Origin: Synergistales bacterium
GTDB taxonomy: Bacteria > Synergistota > Synergistia > Synergistales > Aminobacteriaceae
Assembly: GCA_026002715.1 (NCBI GenBank)
Contig: BOCC01000140.1
Coordinates: 1 to 5,167 of the forward strand
DNA: 5,167 nucleotides
Direction of reading: 5' to 3'
Made by a program: the position numbers and the translations under genes. Position 1 is the first letter of the stretch, and every line of letters starts with the position of its first letter. Below are positions 1 through 4,881 of the stretch, piece after piece. The notes beneath the pieces are model-generated. The model was not told the origin of the DNA and searched no databases. It saw only the letters and a program-made list of their open reading frames with translations.

Positions 1-1220
1 TCACCGTACATTCCGGCGGTGGCATTTATTACGTTGCTGATCTGCTGCTCCCGCTTCGCCCATTGCTTTGTGATGGCCTTGCGTTCTTTGTCCAGGTCAT
101 CTTTCATAGTCGAAAACGCTTCCACTATGGCCTCGACTCTCTGGCGGAACATAGGGCCAGTAAGATATTCGTAGATTATCTCGGTCTTGGTCTTTACACC
201 CTCTGAAACCTGCTTGGCGTTGGCTATCTCAGTCAGCGCGTGCCGTAAAATAAAAGCCACAGGCTCTACATCTTGAGGACTCGTTATCCATACGCCCTCA
301 TATAGCCCAAATCTCTTCATGTCCGTCGGCAGAGCTTGCGTTTCCAAGACGGCTATATCGGCTTTAGCGTCTCTTTGGTCGGCGCGTAGCTTCGGCAGCC
401 AAGTATTGCTCCAGTTCTTCGTCCTCTTGGATTCCCAGAGAATGACGCCGCACTGCTGACCGTTTTGGATAACTTTCTGCAATACGTCGCCTCCGTATTC
501 TCCTTTGGCGACAGGTTCTATGGAATCGTAGACAAATTTCTTTCGCAGCAAATCCTCTAATTGCAACTCCTGAACCTCTCCTTGAAGCTGCTGGGAGCCT
601 TGGTCGGCTTTGCGTTTCAACTCGTCTATCGTCTTCTGCATGGACGCGATGGTCTGCTCCTTCTCCGTCACTTTCAGGCTCAATAAATCTTCGGCTTCTT
701 TAAGCGCCTTATTACGAACATCGGTAAGTTCGTCCGATACTCGTTTCTGAACGGTAAGTTCCAGTTCGCGTTTCGAAACCTCCAATTCTCGCTTCGTTTT
801 AAGAAGGTCAGCTTCCGCTTTTTGGGCTTCCTCCAACTTCTTGTCCTGCAAAGCGACAATGTCCTTCATATCTTGAATATCTCTATCCCGCTTTTCTATT
901 TCACGGGCCACAGCGGACTTGGCGCGTTCGGCCTCCATCTTTATAAGATGGCTGCGTTCGGACTCAAGGCGTTCTGTCACTTGGAGAGAAATTTTCTCCT
1001 CAATAGTCTTTTCCTGCCGGCTAAGTTCGCTCATCTTCTCCGCAATCTCCTGTTCCTGTTTGGCAACTTCGTTGTCTTTCTCTTGAAGCTGTTGCCTGAA
1101 CTGTTCTTTCAGCGAATCCAACATGGGAGCGGCGAGAGACTCTGTGAGCTTGATTTCAGTCTTGCAGTGAGGGCATATTATAATCGAATCCATAAGGTCT
1201 GCGGTTTTGGAGTTTTTCAT
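1..1220 (-). CDS. DUF2130 domain protein, putative PD-(D/E)XK nuclease with coiled coil (3' end cut by window)
   Basis: The reverse strand is open for 406 codons from the ATG at 1218-1220 to the window edge, with no stop. The protein starts with a CPHC motif (residues 16-19), one CxxC pair that could bind metal. A highly charged, Glu/Lys/Gln-rich coiled coil follows at about residues 35-215. The C-terminal domain (about 217-406) contains GGDVLQKV and CGVILWESKRTKNWS, then KLRADQRDAKADIAV. D245 with E263-x-K265 fits the PD-(D/E)XK nuclease core proposed for DUF2130 (Pfam PF09903). The family is about 400-440 residues long, so probably only a short tail is missing. AGGAGG lies 10 bases upstream of the chosen ATG. 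The biological role of the family is unknown; nuclease activity is inferred from fold motifs. The coiled coil followed by a nuclease domain recalls RmuC, but the motif block is that of DUF2130. No partner gene is visible in the window. Confidence 0.9.
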   Translation of the reverse strand, partial: MKNSKTADLMDSIIICPHCKTEIKLTESLAAPMLDSLKEQFRQQLQEKDNEVAKQEQEIAEKMSELSRQEKTIEEKISLQVTERLESERSHLIKMEAERAKSAVAREIEKRDRDIQDMKDIVALQDKKLEEAQKAEADLLKTKRELEVSKRELELTVQKRVSDELTDVRNKALKEAEDLLSLKVTEKEQTIASMQKTIDELKRKADQGSQQLQGEVQELQLEDLLRKKFVYDSIEPVAKGEYGGDVLQKVIQNGQQCGVILWESKRTKNWSNTWLPKLRADQRDAKADIAVLETQALPTDMKRFGLYEGVWITSPQDVEPVAFILRHALTEIANAKQVSEGVKTKTEIIYEYLTGPMFRQRVEAIVEAFSTMKDDLDKERKAITKQWAKREQQISNVINATAGMYG

Positions 1221-1230
1221 AAAATATCAT

Positions 1231-1236
1231 CCTCCT
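1231..1236 (-). promoter_or_regulatory. Shine-Dalgarno of the DUF2130 gene
   Basis: On the minus strand this reads AGGAGG, 10 bases before the ATG at 1220. A nearer ATG at 1228-1230 directly abuts the site and is out of frame with the DUF2130 reading frame, so 1220 is the chosen start. Confidence 0.75.
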
Positions 1237-1241
1237 ATAAA

Positions 1242-1301
1242 TTAAGATAGCGATATGAATGAAGCCATAGCAAGTATGAACGCAAACCCGTTAAGAGCCA
1301 T
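1242..1301 (-). CDS. Possible 19-residue hydrophobic upstream ORF in the DUF2130 5' UTR
   Basis: A minus-strand ATG at 1299-1301 opens a short frame reading MALNGFAFILAMASFISLS and ending at TAA (1242-1244). A GAGGT sequence (1311-1315) lies 9 bases upstream of the ATG, an acceptable ribosome-binding site. The ORF stops 21 bases before the DUF2130 start and just ahead of its AGGAGG. It could be a translated leader or coupling peptide, or chance. There is no run of one amino acid as in attenuation peptides and no clear terminator follows. I recognise no family. Confidence 0.25.
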   Translation of the reverse strand: MALNGFAFILAMASFISLS

Positions 1302-1321
1302 ATTTTGTCTACCTCGCTTCC

Positions 1322-1378
1322 AAGAATCCGACCCTACCAATTCTTCGCAAAACAACATCACCGTTAAGTCGTTGTTTT
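1322..1378 (-). repeat. Two consecutive inverted repeats at the start of the DUF2130 5' UTR
   Basis: The first pair is AAAACAAC (1349-1356) with GTTGTTTT (1371-1378), an 8-bp stem with a 14-base loop. The second is AAGAAT (1322-1327) with ATTCTT (1340-1345), a 6-bp stem with a 12-base loop. Both would fold near the 5' end of an mRNA starting around 1375 on the minus strand. On the plus strand the first stem is followed by extra T residues, but it is AT-rich and no plus-strand gene precedes it. It is therefore more likely a 5' mRNA structure or operator-like site than a terminator. Confidence 0.35.
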
Positions 1379-1381
1379 TTC

Positions 1382-1413
1382 ATTATATCAAAGTCGAAAC
1401 CGCCTATTGACAA
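1382..1413 (-). promoter_or_regulatory. Extended -10 promoter for the DUF2130 gene
   Basis: The minus strand reads TGATATAAT at 1390-1382, a perfect TG-N-TATAAT extended -10 element. A weak -35 candidate TTGTCA lies at 1413-1408, but the spacing of 20 bases is long, so recognition would rest on the extended -10. Transcription would start near 1375 and give a 5' UTR of about 155 bases. The -35 candidate overlaps the -35 box of the opposing transporter promoter. Confidence 0.5.
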
Positions 1414-1436
1414 TCGCACAATCAACATAGTAAAAT
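1407..1436 (+). promoter_or_regulatory. Sigma-70 promoter of the transporter leader
   Basis: Exact TTGACA at 1407-1412 and TAAAAT at 1431-1436 (five of six matches to TATAAT) are separated by 18 bases. Transcription would start near 1443, about 45 bases before the leader peptide ATG. The resulting leader RNA of about 190 bases up to the terminator T-tract is typical of amino-acid biosynthetic attenuators. Confidence 0.65.
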
Positions 1437-1487
1437 GCTCAAGTTGTGTTTCACAAATAGCTGATTTTTATGAAAGGGGTACCCGTG

Positions 1488-1574
1488 ATGATAAAAATTT
1501 CCGGTCTCAGCCTCCTCGTTGTTATTATAGCTTCGCTTATTCGCGGGTCCTCTGTTTGGGTGGTCGGCGTCTGA
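1488..1574 (+). CDS. Branched-chain amino-acid-rich leader peptide (28 aa), attenuator control peptide
   Basis: ATG at 1488-1490 opens a 28-codon frame closed by TGA at 1572-1574. Of its residues, 6 are Val, 5 Ile and 4 Leu, 15 in total. Codons 9-14 (1512-1529) read LLVVII without interruption, and the tail contains VWVVGV. AAAGGGG at 1473-1479 lies 8 bases upstream, a usable Shine-Dalgarno sequence. An in-frame ATG at 1470 would add six residues but has no ribosome-binding site. The composition and the terminator just downstream match ilv-type leader peptides, whose translation, and not product, is the regulatory event: a ribosome stalled for lack of charged Leu, Val or Ile tRNA decides the RNA fold. 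The stop codon lies in the loop of a hairpin at 1565-1580. The regulatory role is inferred; the ORF and its composition are seen directly. Confidence 0.75.
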   Translation: MIKISGLSLLVVIIASLIRGSSVWVVGV

Positions 1575-1587
1575 GCGCCGTTTTTTT
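1565..1587 (+). terminator. Short GC hairpin plus seven T over the leader stop codon (pause or accessory terminator)
   Basis: CGGCG (1565-1569) and CGCCG (1576-1580) form a 5-bp stem with a 6-base loop containing the leader peptide TGA, followed directly by seven T (1581-1587). The form is that of a minimal intrinsic terminator, although the stem is short. It could be a pause site that synchronises polymerase with the leader ribosome, or a first weak termination point ahead of the main one. Confidence 0.45.
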
Positions 1588-1597
1588 AAAAAAATCC

Positions 1598-1636
1598 AAA
1601 CCGGGACCCAGAAAAGGGCCCCGGTTTTTATTTTAT
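1598..1636 (+). terminator. Main attenuator terminator before the transporter gene
   Basis: AAACCGGGACCC (1598-1609) pairs with GGGCCCCGGTTT (1616-1627) around the loop AGAAAA, with one A-C mismatch (A1606 opposite C1619). A T-rich tract follows (TTTTTATTTTAT, 1625-1636). It lies 57 bases before the transporter ATG and after its promoter, so it can only act as a regulated leader terminator for this gene. A1606 pairs correctly with T1548 in the competing antiterminator. Confidence 0.85.
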
Positions 1637-1683
1637 ATCGAACGCAGAATTGAAGTAAAATTTGAATGTTGGAGGGGTTTTGA

Positions 1684-2829
1684 ATGGGCTCTAAGAGTAA
1701 TAGCTGGGGAGTTTGGTCTGTGGCTTTTGTGTGGTTTACGACGCACTTTGGCGGGGGGTTCGCAAGCGGGCGGCAGTTGGTGGATTTTTACGTTAAGTTT
1801 GGGTGGTACGCGATCTTTATGCCGGTTATCTCGACGGCGATAATAGCGCTTGTCCTGTATTGCGCATGGAGTTTCGCCGTCAGGCACAAGGTCTATGATT
1901 ATTACAGCTGGAGCGCCGAATACTACAAGCCTACCGGCCCAGGAGCGCCTGTTTTTTCGGCTGCCATTGAGATTATGTACCTCATTATTCTGCTGATGGC
2001 CACGGGCGTGGCTTTCGCTACGGGCGGAACCCTCTTGACGCAGCAGTTTCCGGATATTTCGTACAGCGTAGGCACAGTGGGTTTGGCCGTCTTTATCTGG
2101 GCTTTGACTATCTGGGGCGCGGAAACGGTCCGCAAGGCGGCCACGGCTATGGCCATTTTGATAATCAGCGGAATGCTCGTAATCTATCTTTCTAACTTGG
2201 CAACGAACTTCTCGAAACTCACCGCCGTCGTCTCGGCCGCGCCGTCCGAAAACGGCGGCTTCTATGCGGCGCTTTGGCAGAGCGTGAAGTACGCCGCGCT
2301 GCAATGTTCGCTGATAGGGGCATATACCGCCGTGGTTGACGTTTTGCACACCCAAGAGGACGTCAGAAAAACTACGCTTATAGGCTTTGTCGTAAACGCC
2401 GGCATCCTATTGTTGGCCGCTACGGGCGCTCTCTCTCATTATCCCGATATTCTGCCAGAAGCCGCGCCTATAACCTACATCACAAGGCACGGCGGAGGCG
2501 GCGATATCGGCGTGGCTCTCGTCTCTATGATAATTATCTTAGCTGTTGTATCGACCGGCGTCGGCCTCATCTACGGCGGCGCGCGGCGCGTCTCGACTTG
2601 GTGGACGAAGAAAACCGGAACCACGAGCAGCCGCAAGATGGACATCATCTCATCAACCATATACGTGGCGATTTCTTGGTGCGTAGCCAGTTTTGGCCTA
2701 ATTCCGCTTATCGCGCAGGGTTACACTTGGGTTGGAATTCTATCGACGCCGCTTGTGGTTATCCCGGTCTTGCTGATGGGAGCGTACCATAAGAGCCGCG
2801 GCAATCTTTCGGTGATTGACCCTGAGTAA
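1684..2829 (+). CDS. YkvI-family integral membrane transporter, putative amino-acid permease
   Basis: The gene encodes 381 residues with about ten hydrophobic membrane segments, at roughly 10-28, 41-64, 92-118, 129-145, 152-170, 198-218, 231-250, 274-299, 321-342 and 348-367. The first contains FVWFTTHFGGGFASGRQ (15-31), a glycine-rich break typical of the YkvI family (COG3949) and reminiscent of unwound helix 1 in LeuT-fold amino-acid transporters. Length and hydropathy suit a complete YkvI-family protein. No signal peptide is expected. GGAGGGG at 1671-1677, 6 bases upstream, supports the ATG at 1684. The family's substrate is not established to my knowledge. Here the gene follows a leader peptide and attenuator rich in Leu, Val and Ile codons, so import or export of branched-chain amino acids is a reasonable inference. 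It seems monocistronic and ends in a terminator shared with rplL. Confidence 0.88.
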   Translation: MGSKSNSWGVWSVAFVWFTTHFGGGFASGRQLVDFYVKFGWYAIFMPVISTAIIALVLYCAWSFAVRHKVYDYYSWSAEYYKPTGPGAPVFSAAIEIMYLIILLMATGVAFATGGTLLTQQFPDISYSVGTVGLAVFIWALTIWGAETVRKAATAMAILIISGMLVIYLSNLATNFSKLTAVVSAAPSENGGFYAALWQSVKYAALQCSLIGAYTAVVDVLHTQEDVRKTTLIGFVVNAGILLLAATGALSHYPDILPEAAPITYITRHGGGGDIGVALVSMIIILAVVSTGVGLIYGGARRVSTWWTKKTGTTSSRKMDIISSTIYVAISWCVASFGLIPLIAQGYTWVGILSTPLVVIPVLLMGAYHKSRGNLSVIDPE

Positions 2830-2852
2830 GGTTTGACTGAAAACAAAAAGCA

Positions 2853-2885
2853 AGGGGCGAACTAACGTTCGCCCCTAAAGTTTTT
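2853..2885. terminator. Bidirectional intrinsic terminator between the transporter gene and rplL
   Basis: AGGGGCGAAC (2853-2862) and GTTCGCCCCT (2867-2876) form a perfect 10-bp stem with loop TAAC. On the plus strand AAAG then five T follow (2881-2885). On the minus strand a tract reading TTGCTTTTTGTTTTC follows. It closes both the transporter transcript and the rplJL transcript, 19 bases beyond the rplL stop. Confidence 0.92.
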
Positions 2886-2895
2886 AAAACTGGAC

Positions 2896-3270
2896 TTACT
2901 TAACCTCGACGTCAGCGCCTGCCTCAACGAGCTTCTTCTTGATCTCCTCGGCCTCTTCCTTGGAGATTCCCTCCTTGACGGGCTTGGGCGGATTATCGAC
3001 AAGGTCCTTGGCTTCCTTCAGGCCCAAGCTGGTTATCTCACGCACGGCCTTGATGACGTTGATCTTATTCGCGCCGGGCGCTTTGTAGATAACGTCGAAC
3101 TCCGTCTTCTCCTCCTCAGCCGCCGCAGGAGCGCCAACAGCCGCTATGGGCATGGCAAAAGCGGGAGCGGACGCGGAAACGCCAAATTTATCCTCAAGAG
3201 CCTTCACCAACTCAGAAAGCTCCAACACAGTCATTTCTTCAATAGCCTTGATAAGATCTTCACGAGACAT
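2896..3270 (-). CDS. rplL: 50S ribosomal protein L7/L12
   Basis: This is a 124-residue protein of normal family length. Residues 1-32 form the N-terminal dimerisation domain that docks on the L10 C-terminal helix. Residues about 33-55 are the Ala/Pro-rich flexible hinge, and 56-124 the C-terminal domain that recruits translation GTPases (EF-Tu, EF-G). The conserved [21 protein letters not shown] segment (68-88) contains K69, K74, R77 and K85, typical of the factor-binding face, and [11 protein letters not shown] follows. AGGAGG (3279-3284) lies 8 bases before the ATG. It is downstream of rplJ with a 93-base gap and is probably cotranscribed with it under the L10 leader. It is followed by a terminator, not by rpoB. 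Confidence 0.98.
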   Translation of the reverse strand: MSREDLIKAIEEMTVLELSELVKALEDKFGVSASAPAFAMPIAAVGAPAAAEEEKTEFDVIYKAPGANKINVIKAVREITSLGLKEAKDLVDNPPKPVKEGISKEEAEEIKKKLVEAGADVEVK

Positions 3271-3363
3271 ATCTTTTTCCTCCTGATTTTTTACTCAAAA
3301 TTTACGCGCGCAAGTAGAACGCGATTTTCAACAATGACAAGCTAAACCAAAATAGCGCGAAAA

Positions 3364-3897
3364 CTACGCCGCCTTTTCTTTTTGTTCCTTGATCTGAGAA
3401 AGGGCTGTGACAAGGCCGCGAATTGTCCCGGAAAGGGCGTTGACGAGGCCTGAGAGCGGAGCCGCGATAGTGCGGACGGTCTGAGCGATCAGAACTTCCT
3501 TCGACGGAAGGTCGGCGAGGGCGCGAACCTGAGCGACGTTAAGCGCCGCGTTGCCCAAAAGCCCGCCTTTCAATACAAAAGCCTTCTGGGTCTTCTCGGA
3601 CTCGTAGTCTTTCAGGGTTTTGGCGACGGCCACAGGGTCTCCGTAGCACAGCGCGTAGACGTTGGGTCCGGTAGATATAGACTCAGGCAGAGCCGTCAGT
3701 CCTGCTTCTTTCATCGCGATAGCGAAAAGGGTATTCTTGGCCACTTTAAGCTCGCCGTTCACGCCCCTTACGATGGCGCGGAGCTTCGTGCTCTGAGCCA
3801 CGGTCATACCGCGATACTCAGCCACAAAAACAGCGGATGATTTTTCGAGTTTACCCTTCAAAACATCTACCTGTTCGTATTTAATTTTTGCCGGCAT
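3364..3897 (-). CDS. rplJ: 50S ribosomal protein L10
   Basis: This is a 177-residue protein of normal length. The N-terminal domain, which binds 23S rRNA at the stalk base, shows the family signatures AEYRGMT (26-32), KVAKNTL (51-57) and LADLPSKEVL (127-136). The C-terminal helix (about 155-177, ending in a Lys/Glu-rich tail) is where L7/L12 dimers bind to build the ribosomal stalk. A near-perfect AGGAGGTGA (3902-3910) stands 7 bases (from AGGAGG) before the ATG. The 224-base gap to rplA holds the L10 leader and attenuator, so L10 complexed with L12 very probably represses its own transcript. The gene ends with TAG at 3364-3366. Confidence 0.98.
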   Translation of the reverse strand: MPAKIKYEQVDVLKGKLEKSSAVFVAEYRGMTVAQSTKLRAIVRGVNGELKVAKNTLFAIAMKEAGLTALPESISTGPNVYALCYGDPVAVAKTLKDYESEKTQKAFVLKGGLLGNAALNVAQVRALADLPSKEVLIAQTVRTIAAPLSGLVNALSGTIRGLVTALSQIKEQKEKAA

Positions 3898-3918
3898 AAT
3901 TTCACCTCCTCATATAGT

Positions 3919-3958
3919 AAAATAATAAAATAACAAAATAACAAAATAACAAAATATT
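3919..3958 (-). repeat. AT-rich 8-bp tandem repeat upstream of rplJ
   Basis: Plus-strand copies are AAAATAAT (3919-3926), three exact AAAATAAC (3927-3950), then a degenerate AAAATATT (3951-3958). In the mRNA this is a U-rich GUUAUUUU series between the attenuator terminator and the rplJ Shine-Dalgarno site. It leaves the ribosome-binding site unstructured and could act as an S1-type enhancer. Its repeat form makes it prone to copy-number slippage. Confidence 0.8.
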
Positions 3959-3962
3959 GATA

Positions 3963-4003
3963 ACAATAAAAACAAAGCCCCCGGCGTACAAATATGCCGA
4001 GGG
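3963..4003 (-). terminator. Attenuator terminator of the L10 leader
   Basis: On the minus strand CCCTCGGC (4003-3996) pairs with GCCGGGGG (3985-3978) over 8 positions including one T-G wobble, with a 10-base loop. It is followed by CTTTGTTTTTATTG, a T-rich tract. It lies between rplA and rplJ. It can act as the regulated terminator for rplJL and also end part of the rplKA transcript. Confidence 0.8.
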
Positions 4004-4112
4004 ACATGACAAAACATAATAAACGCTCACAATGCAAGTTACGTCTATCCTGTTTCAAGCCTCGGCAGGAAATTAAGTCACAAGCGACACCTGCTGTCTA
4101 CGGTCGATAAAA
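3968..4112 (-). ncRNA. L10 leader (ribosomal protein L10 autoregulatory mRNA element) with attenuator
   Basis: The minus-strand RNA contains ACCGTAGACAGCAGGTG (about 4103-4087) and CTTAATTTCCTGCCGAGG (about 4077-4060), the conserved core of the Rfam L10_leader as I remember it. GCAGG (4094-4090) pairs with CCTGC (4069-4065) to form the protein-binding hairpin recognised by L10(L12)4. Downstream, TGCCGAGG (4067-4060) is exactly complementary to CCTCGGCA (4002-3995), the 5' arm of the terminator, giving an antiterminator. Free L10(L12)4 binding would hold the first hairpin and let the terminator form, so excess stalk protein shuts off rplJ-rplL. The mechanism is known for Bacillus; here it is inferred from the matching pairings. 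Confidence 0.88.
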
Positions 4113-4121
4113 TCTATTTTC

Positions 4122-4823
4122 TTAAGCTATTTCCTTTGTGGTCGCCACGACATCAAGCGCAATCCCGGGTCCCATTGTGGGAGCGATAGAGATACCCTTG
4201 ACGTAGGTTCCCTTGACGGAAGCAGGGCGCGCCTTCAATATGGCCTGCAACAAGGCCTTGGCATTTTCAAAAAGCTTCGAAAGCTCAAATTCTTTTTTGC
4301 CGATAAAGTTGTGGATAATCCCGGCCTTATCGACGCGGAACTCAACGCGCCCGGCCTTAACTTCCTGAATGGCGTTGGCTACCTCGAAAGTCACCGTGCC
4401 GGTTTTCGCGCTTGGCATCAAGCCGCGCGGTCCAAGGATCTTACCGAGACGACCAACGGACTTCATCATATCCGGCGTGGCGATAACGGCGTCAAAATCC
4501 ATCCAACCGCCTGTTATCTTTTGCACAAGATCCTCGCCGCCTACAATATCGGCTCCGGCTTCTTCGGCCTCTTTAACCTTCTCTCCCATAGCCAAAACCA
4601 AAACTTTCTTGGTTACGCCTGTACCGTGCGGCAGAACGACAGTGCTTCTGACCTGCTGGTCAGCGTGGCGCGGATCCACGCCAAGGCGTATATGAACTTC
4701 CAAGCTCTCGCTGAACTTCGCTGTGGCTATTTCCTTAAAAAGGGCTATGGCGTCTTTGAGCCCATACTGCTTATCCTGGTCTATCTTAGTCAGAGCCTCT
4801 CGATAACGTTTACTACGCTTCAT
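4122..4823 (-). CDS. rplA: 50S ribosomal protein L1
   Basis: This is a 233-residue protein of normal family length, beginning [11 protein letters not shown]. Domain I is formed by the N- and C-terminal parts and binds the 23S rRNA L1 stalk; domain II is inserted at about residues 70-160. Signatures are [16 protein letters not shown] (129-144), [16 protein letters not shown] (162-177) and the C-terminal [13 protein letters not shown] (212-224). The ATG at 4821-4823 is chosen because GGAGG (4831-4835) stands 7 bases upstream and homologues begin here; a longer frame from GTG at 4871 has no support. It lies 58 bases after rplK. In other bacteria L1 also represses translation of its own rplKA mRNA, but that site would be upstream of rplK, outside the window. 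Confidence 0.98.
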   Translation of the reverse strand: MKRSKRYREALTKIDQDKQYGLKDAIALFKEIATAKFSESLEVHIRLGVDPRHADQQVRSTVVLPHGTGVTKKVLVLAMGEKVKEAEEAGADIVGGEDLVQKITGGWMDFDAVIATPDMMKSVGRLGKILGPRGLMPSAKTGTVTFEVANAIQEVKAGRVEFRVDKAGIIHNFIGKKEFELSKLFENAKALLQAILKARPASVKGTYVKGISIAPTMGPGIALDVVATTKEIA

Positions 4824-4881
4824 AATAAAACCTCCAAAGTGGTATTGGCGGGCGAATAAACACCCTCCCACAGTCTGCCTT

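Larger units (their letters stand above)
1481..1627 (+). promoter_or_regulatory. Transcription attenuator: mutually exclusive antiterminator and terminator folds
   Basis: Segment 2 (1545-1559) can pair with segment 3 (1596-1609): GGGTCC with GGACCC, and GTTTGG with CCAAAC. That gives twelve pairs around a small internal loop. Segment 3 is also the 5' arm of the terminator at 1598-1627, so the two folds exclude each other. A candidate segment 1 (ACCCGTG, 1481-1487) can pair over seven positions, one of them G-T, with 1542-1548 and would mask segment 2 when the leader is not translated. A ribosome stalled on codons 9-14 would cover roughly up to 1545 and leave segment 2 free, which favours readthrough. 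A ribosome at the stop codon would cover the end of segment 2 and favour termination. The pairings are read by eye; no energies were calculated. Confidence 0.7.

Noticed and set aside
822..1250. Plus-strand open frame of 142 codons
   Set aside because: It is antisense to the coiled-coil coding part of the DUF2130 gene; the apparent hydrophobicity is the mirror of Lys/Glu codons.
1470..1487. Earlier in-frame ATG for the leader peptide (1470), adding six codons
   Set aside because: There is no Shine-Dalgarno sequence before it, and AAAGGGG is correctly placed for the ATG at 1488. The choice does not change the attenuator interpretation.
1556..1843. Plus-strand open frame of 95 codons spanning the attenuator
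   Set aside because: It runs through the terminator hairpin and into the transporter gene in another frame, and its composition looks like translated non-coding sequence.
1633..2355. Minus-strand open frame of 240 codons inside the transporter gene
   Set aside because: It is antisense to a clear membrane protein, its translation is Arg/His/Pro-rich with no recognisable family, and it has no ribosome-binding site or promoter. It is a shadow frame.
3271..3363. Possible hairpins from GCGCG repeats in the rplJ-rplL spacer
   Set aside because: Only 4-5 bp stems with bulges can be drawn and no T-tract follows, so neither a terminator nor a processing site can be supported.
3867..4058. Minus-strand 63-codon frame across the L10 leader
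   Set aside because: Its translation comes from the attenuator and the AT-rich repeat and overlaps the rplJ start in another frame; it is not a gene.
4311..4859. Plus-strand open frame of 182 codons
   Set aside because: It is the antisense shadow of rplA, whose minus-strand product is unmistakably L1.
4824..4871. Longer rplA start from GTG at 4871
   Set aside because: It would add 16 residues absent from L1 homologues, while the ATG at 4823 has a well-placed GGAGG.
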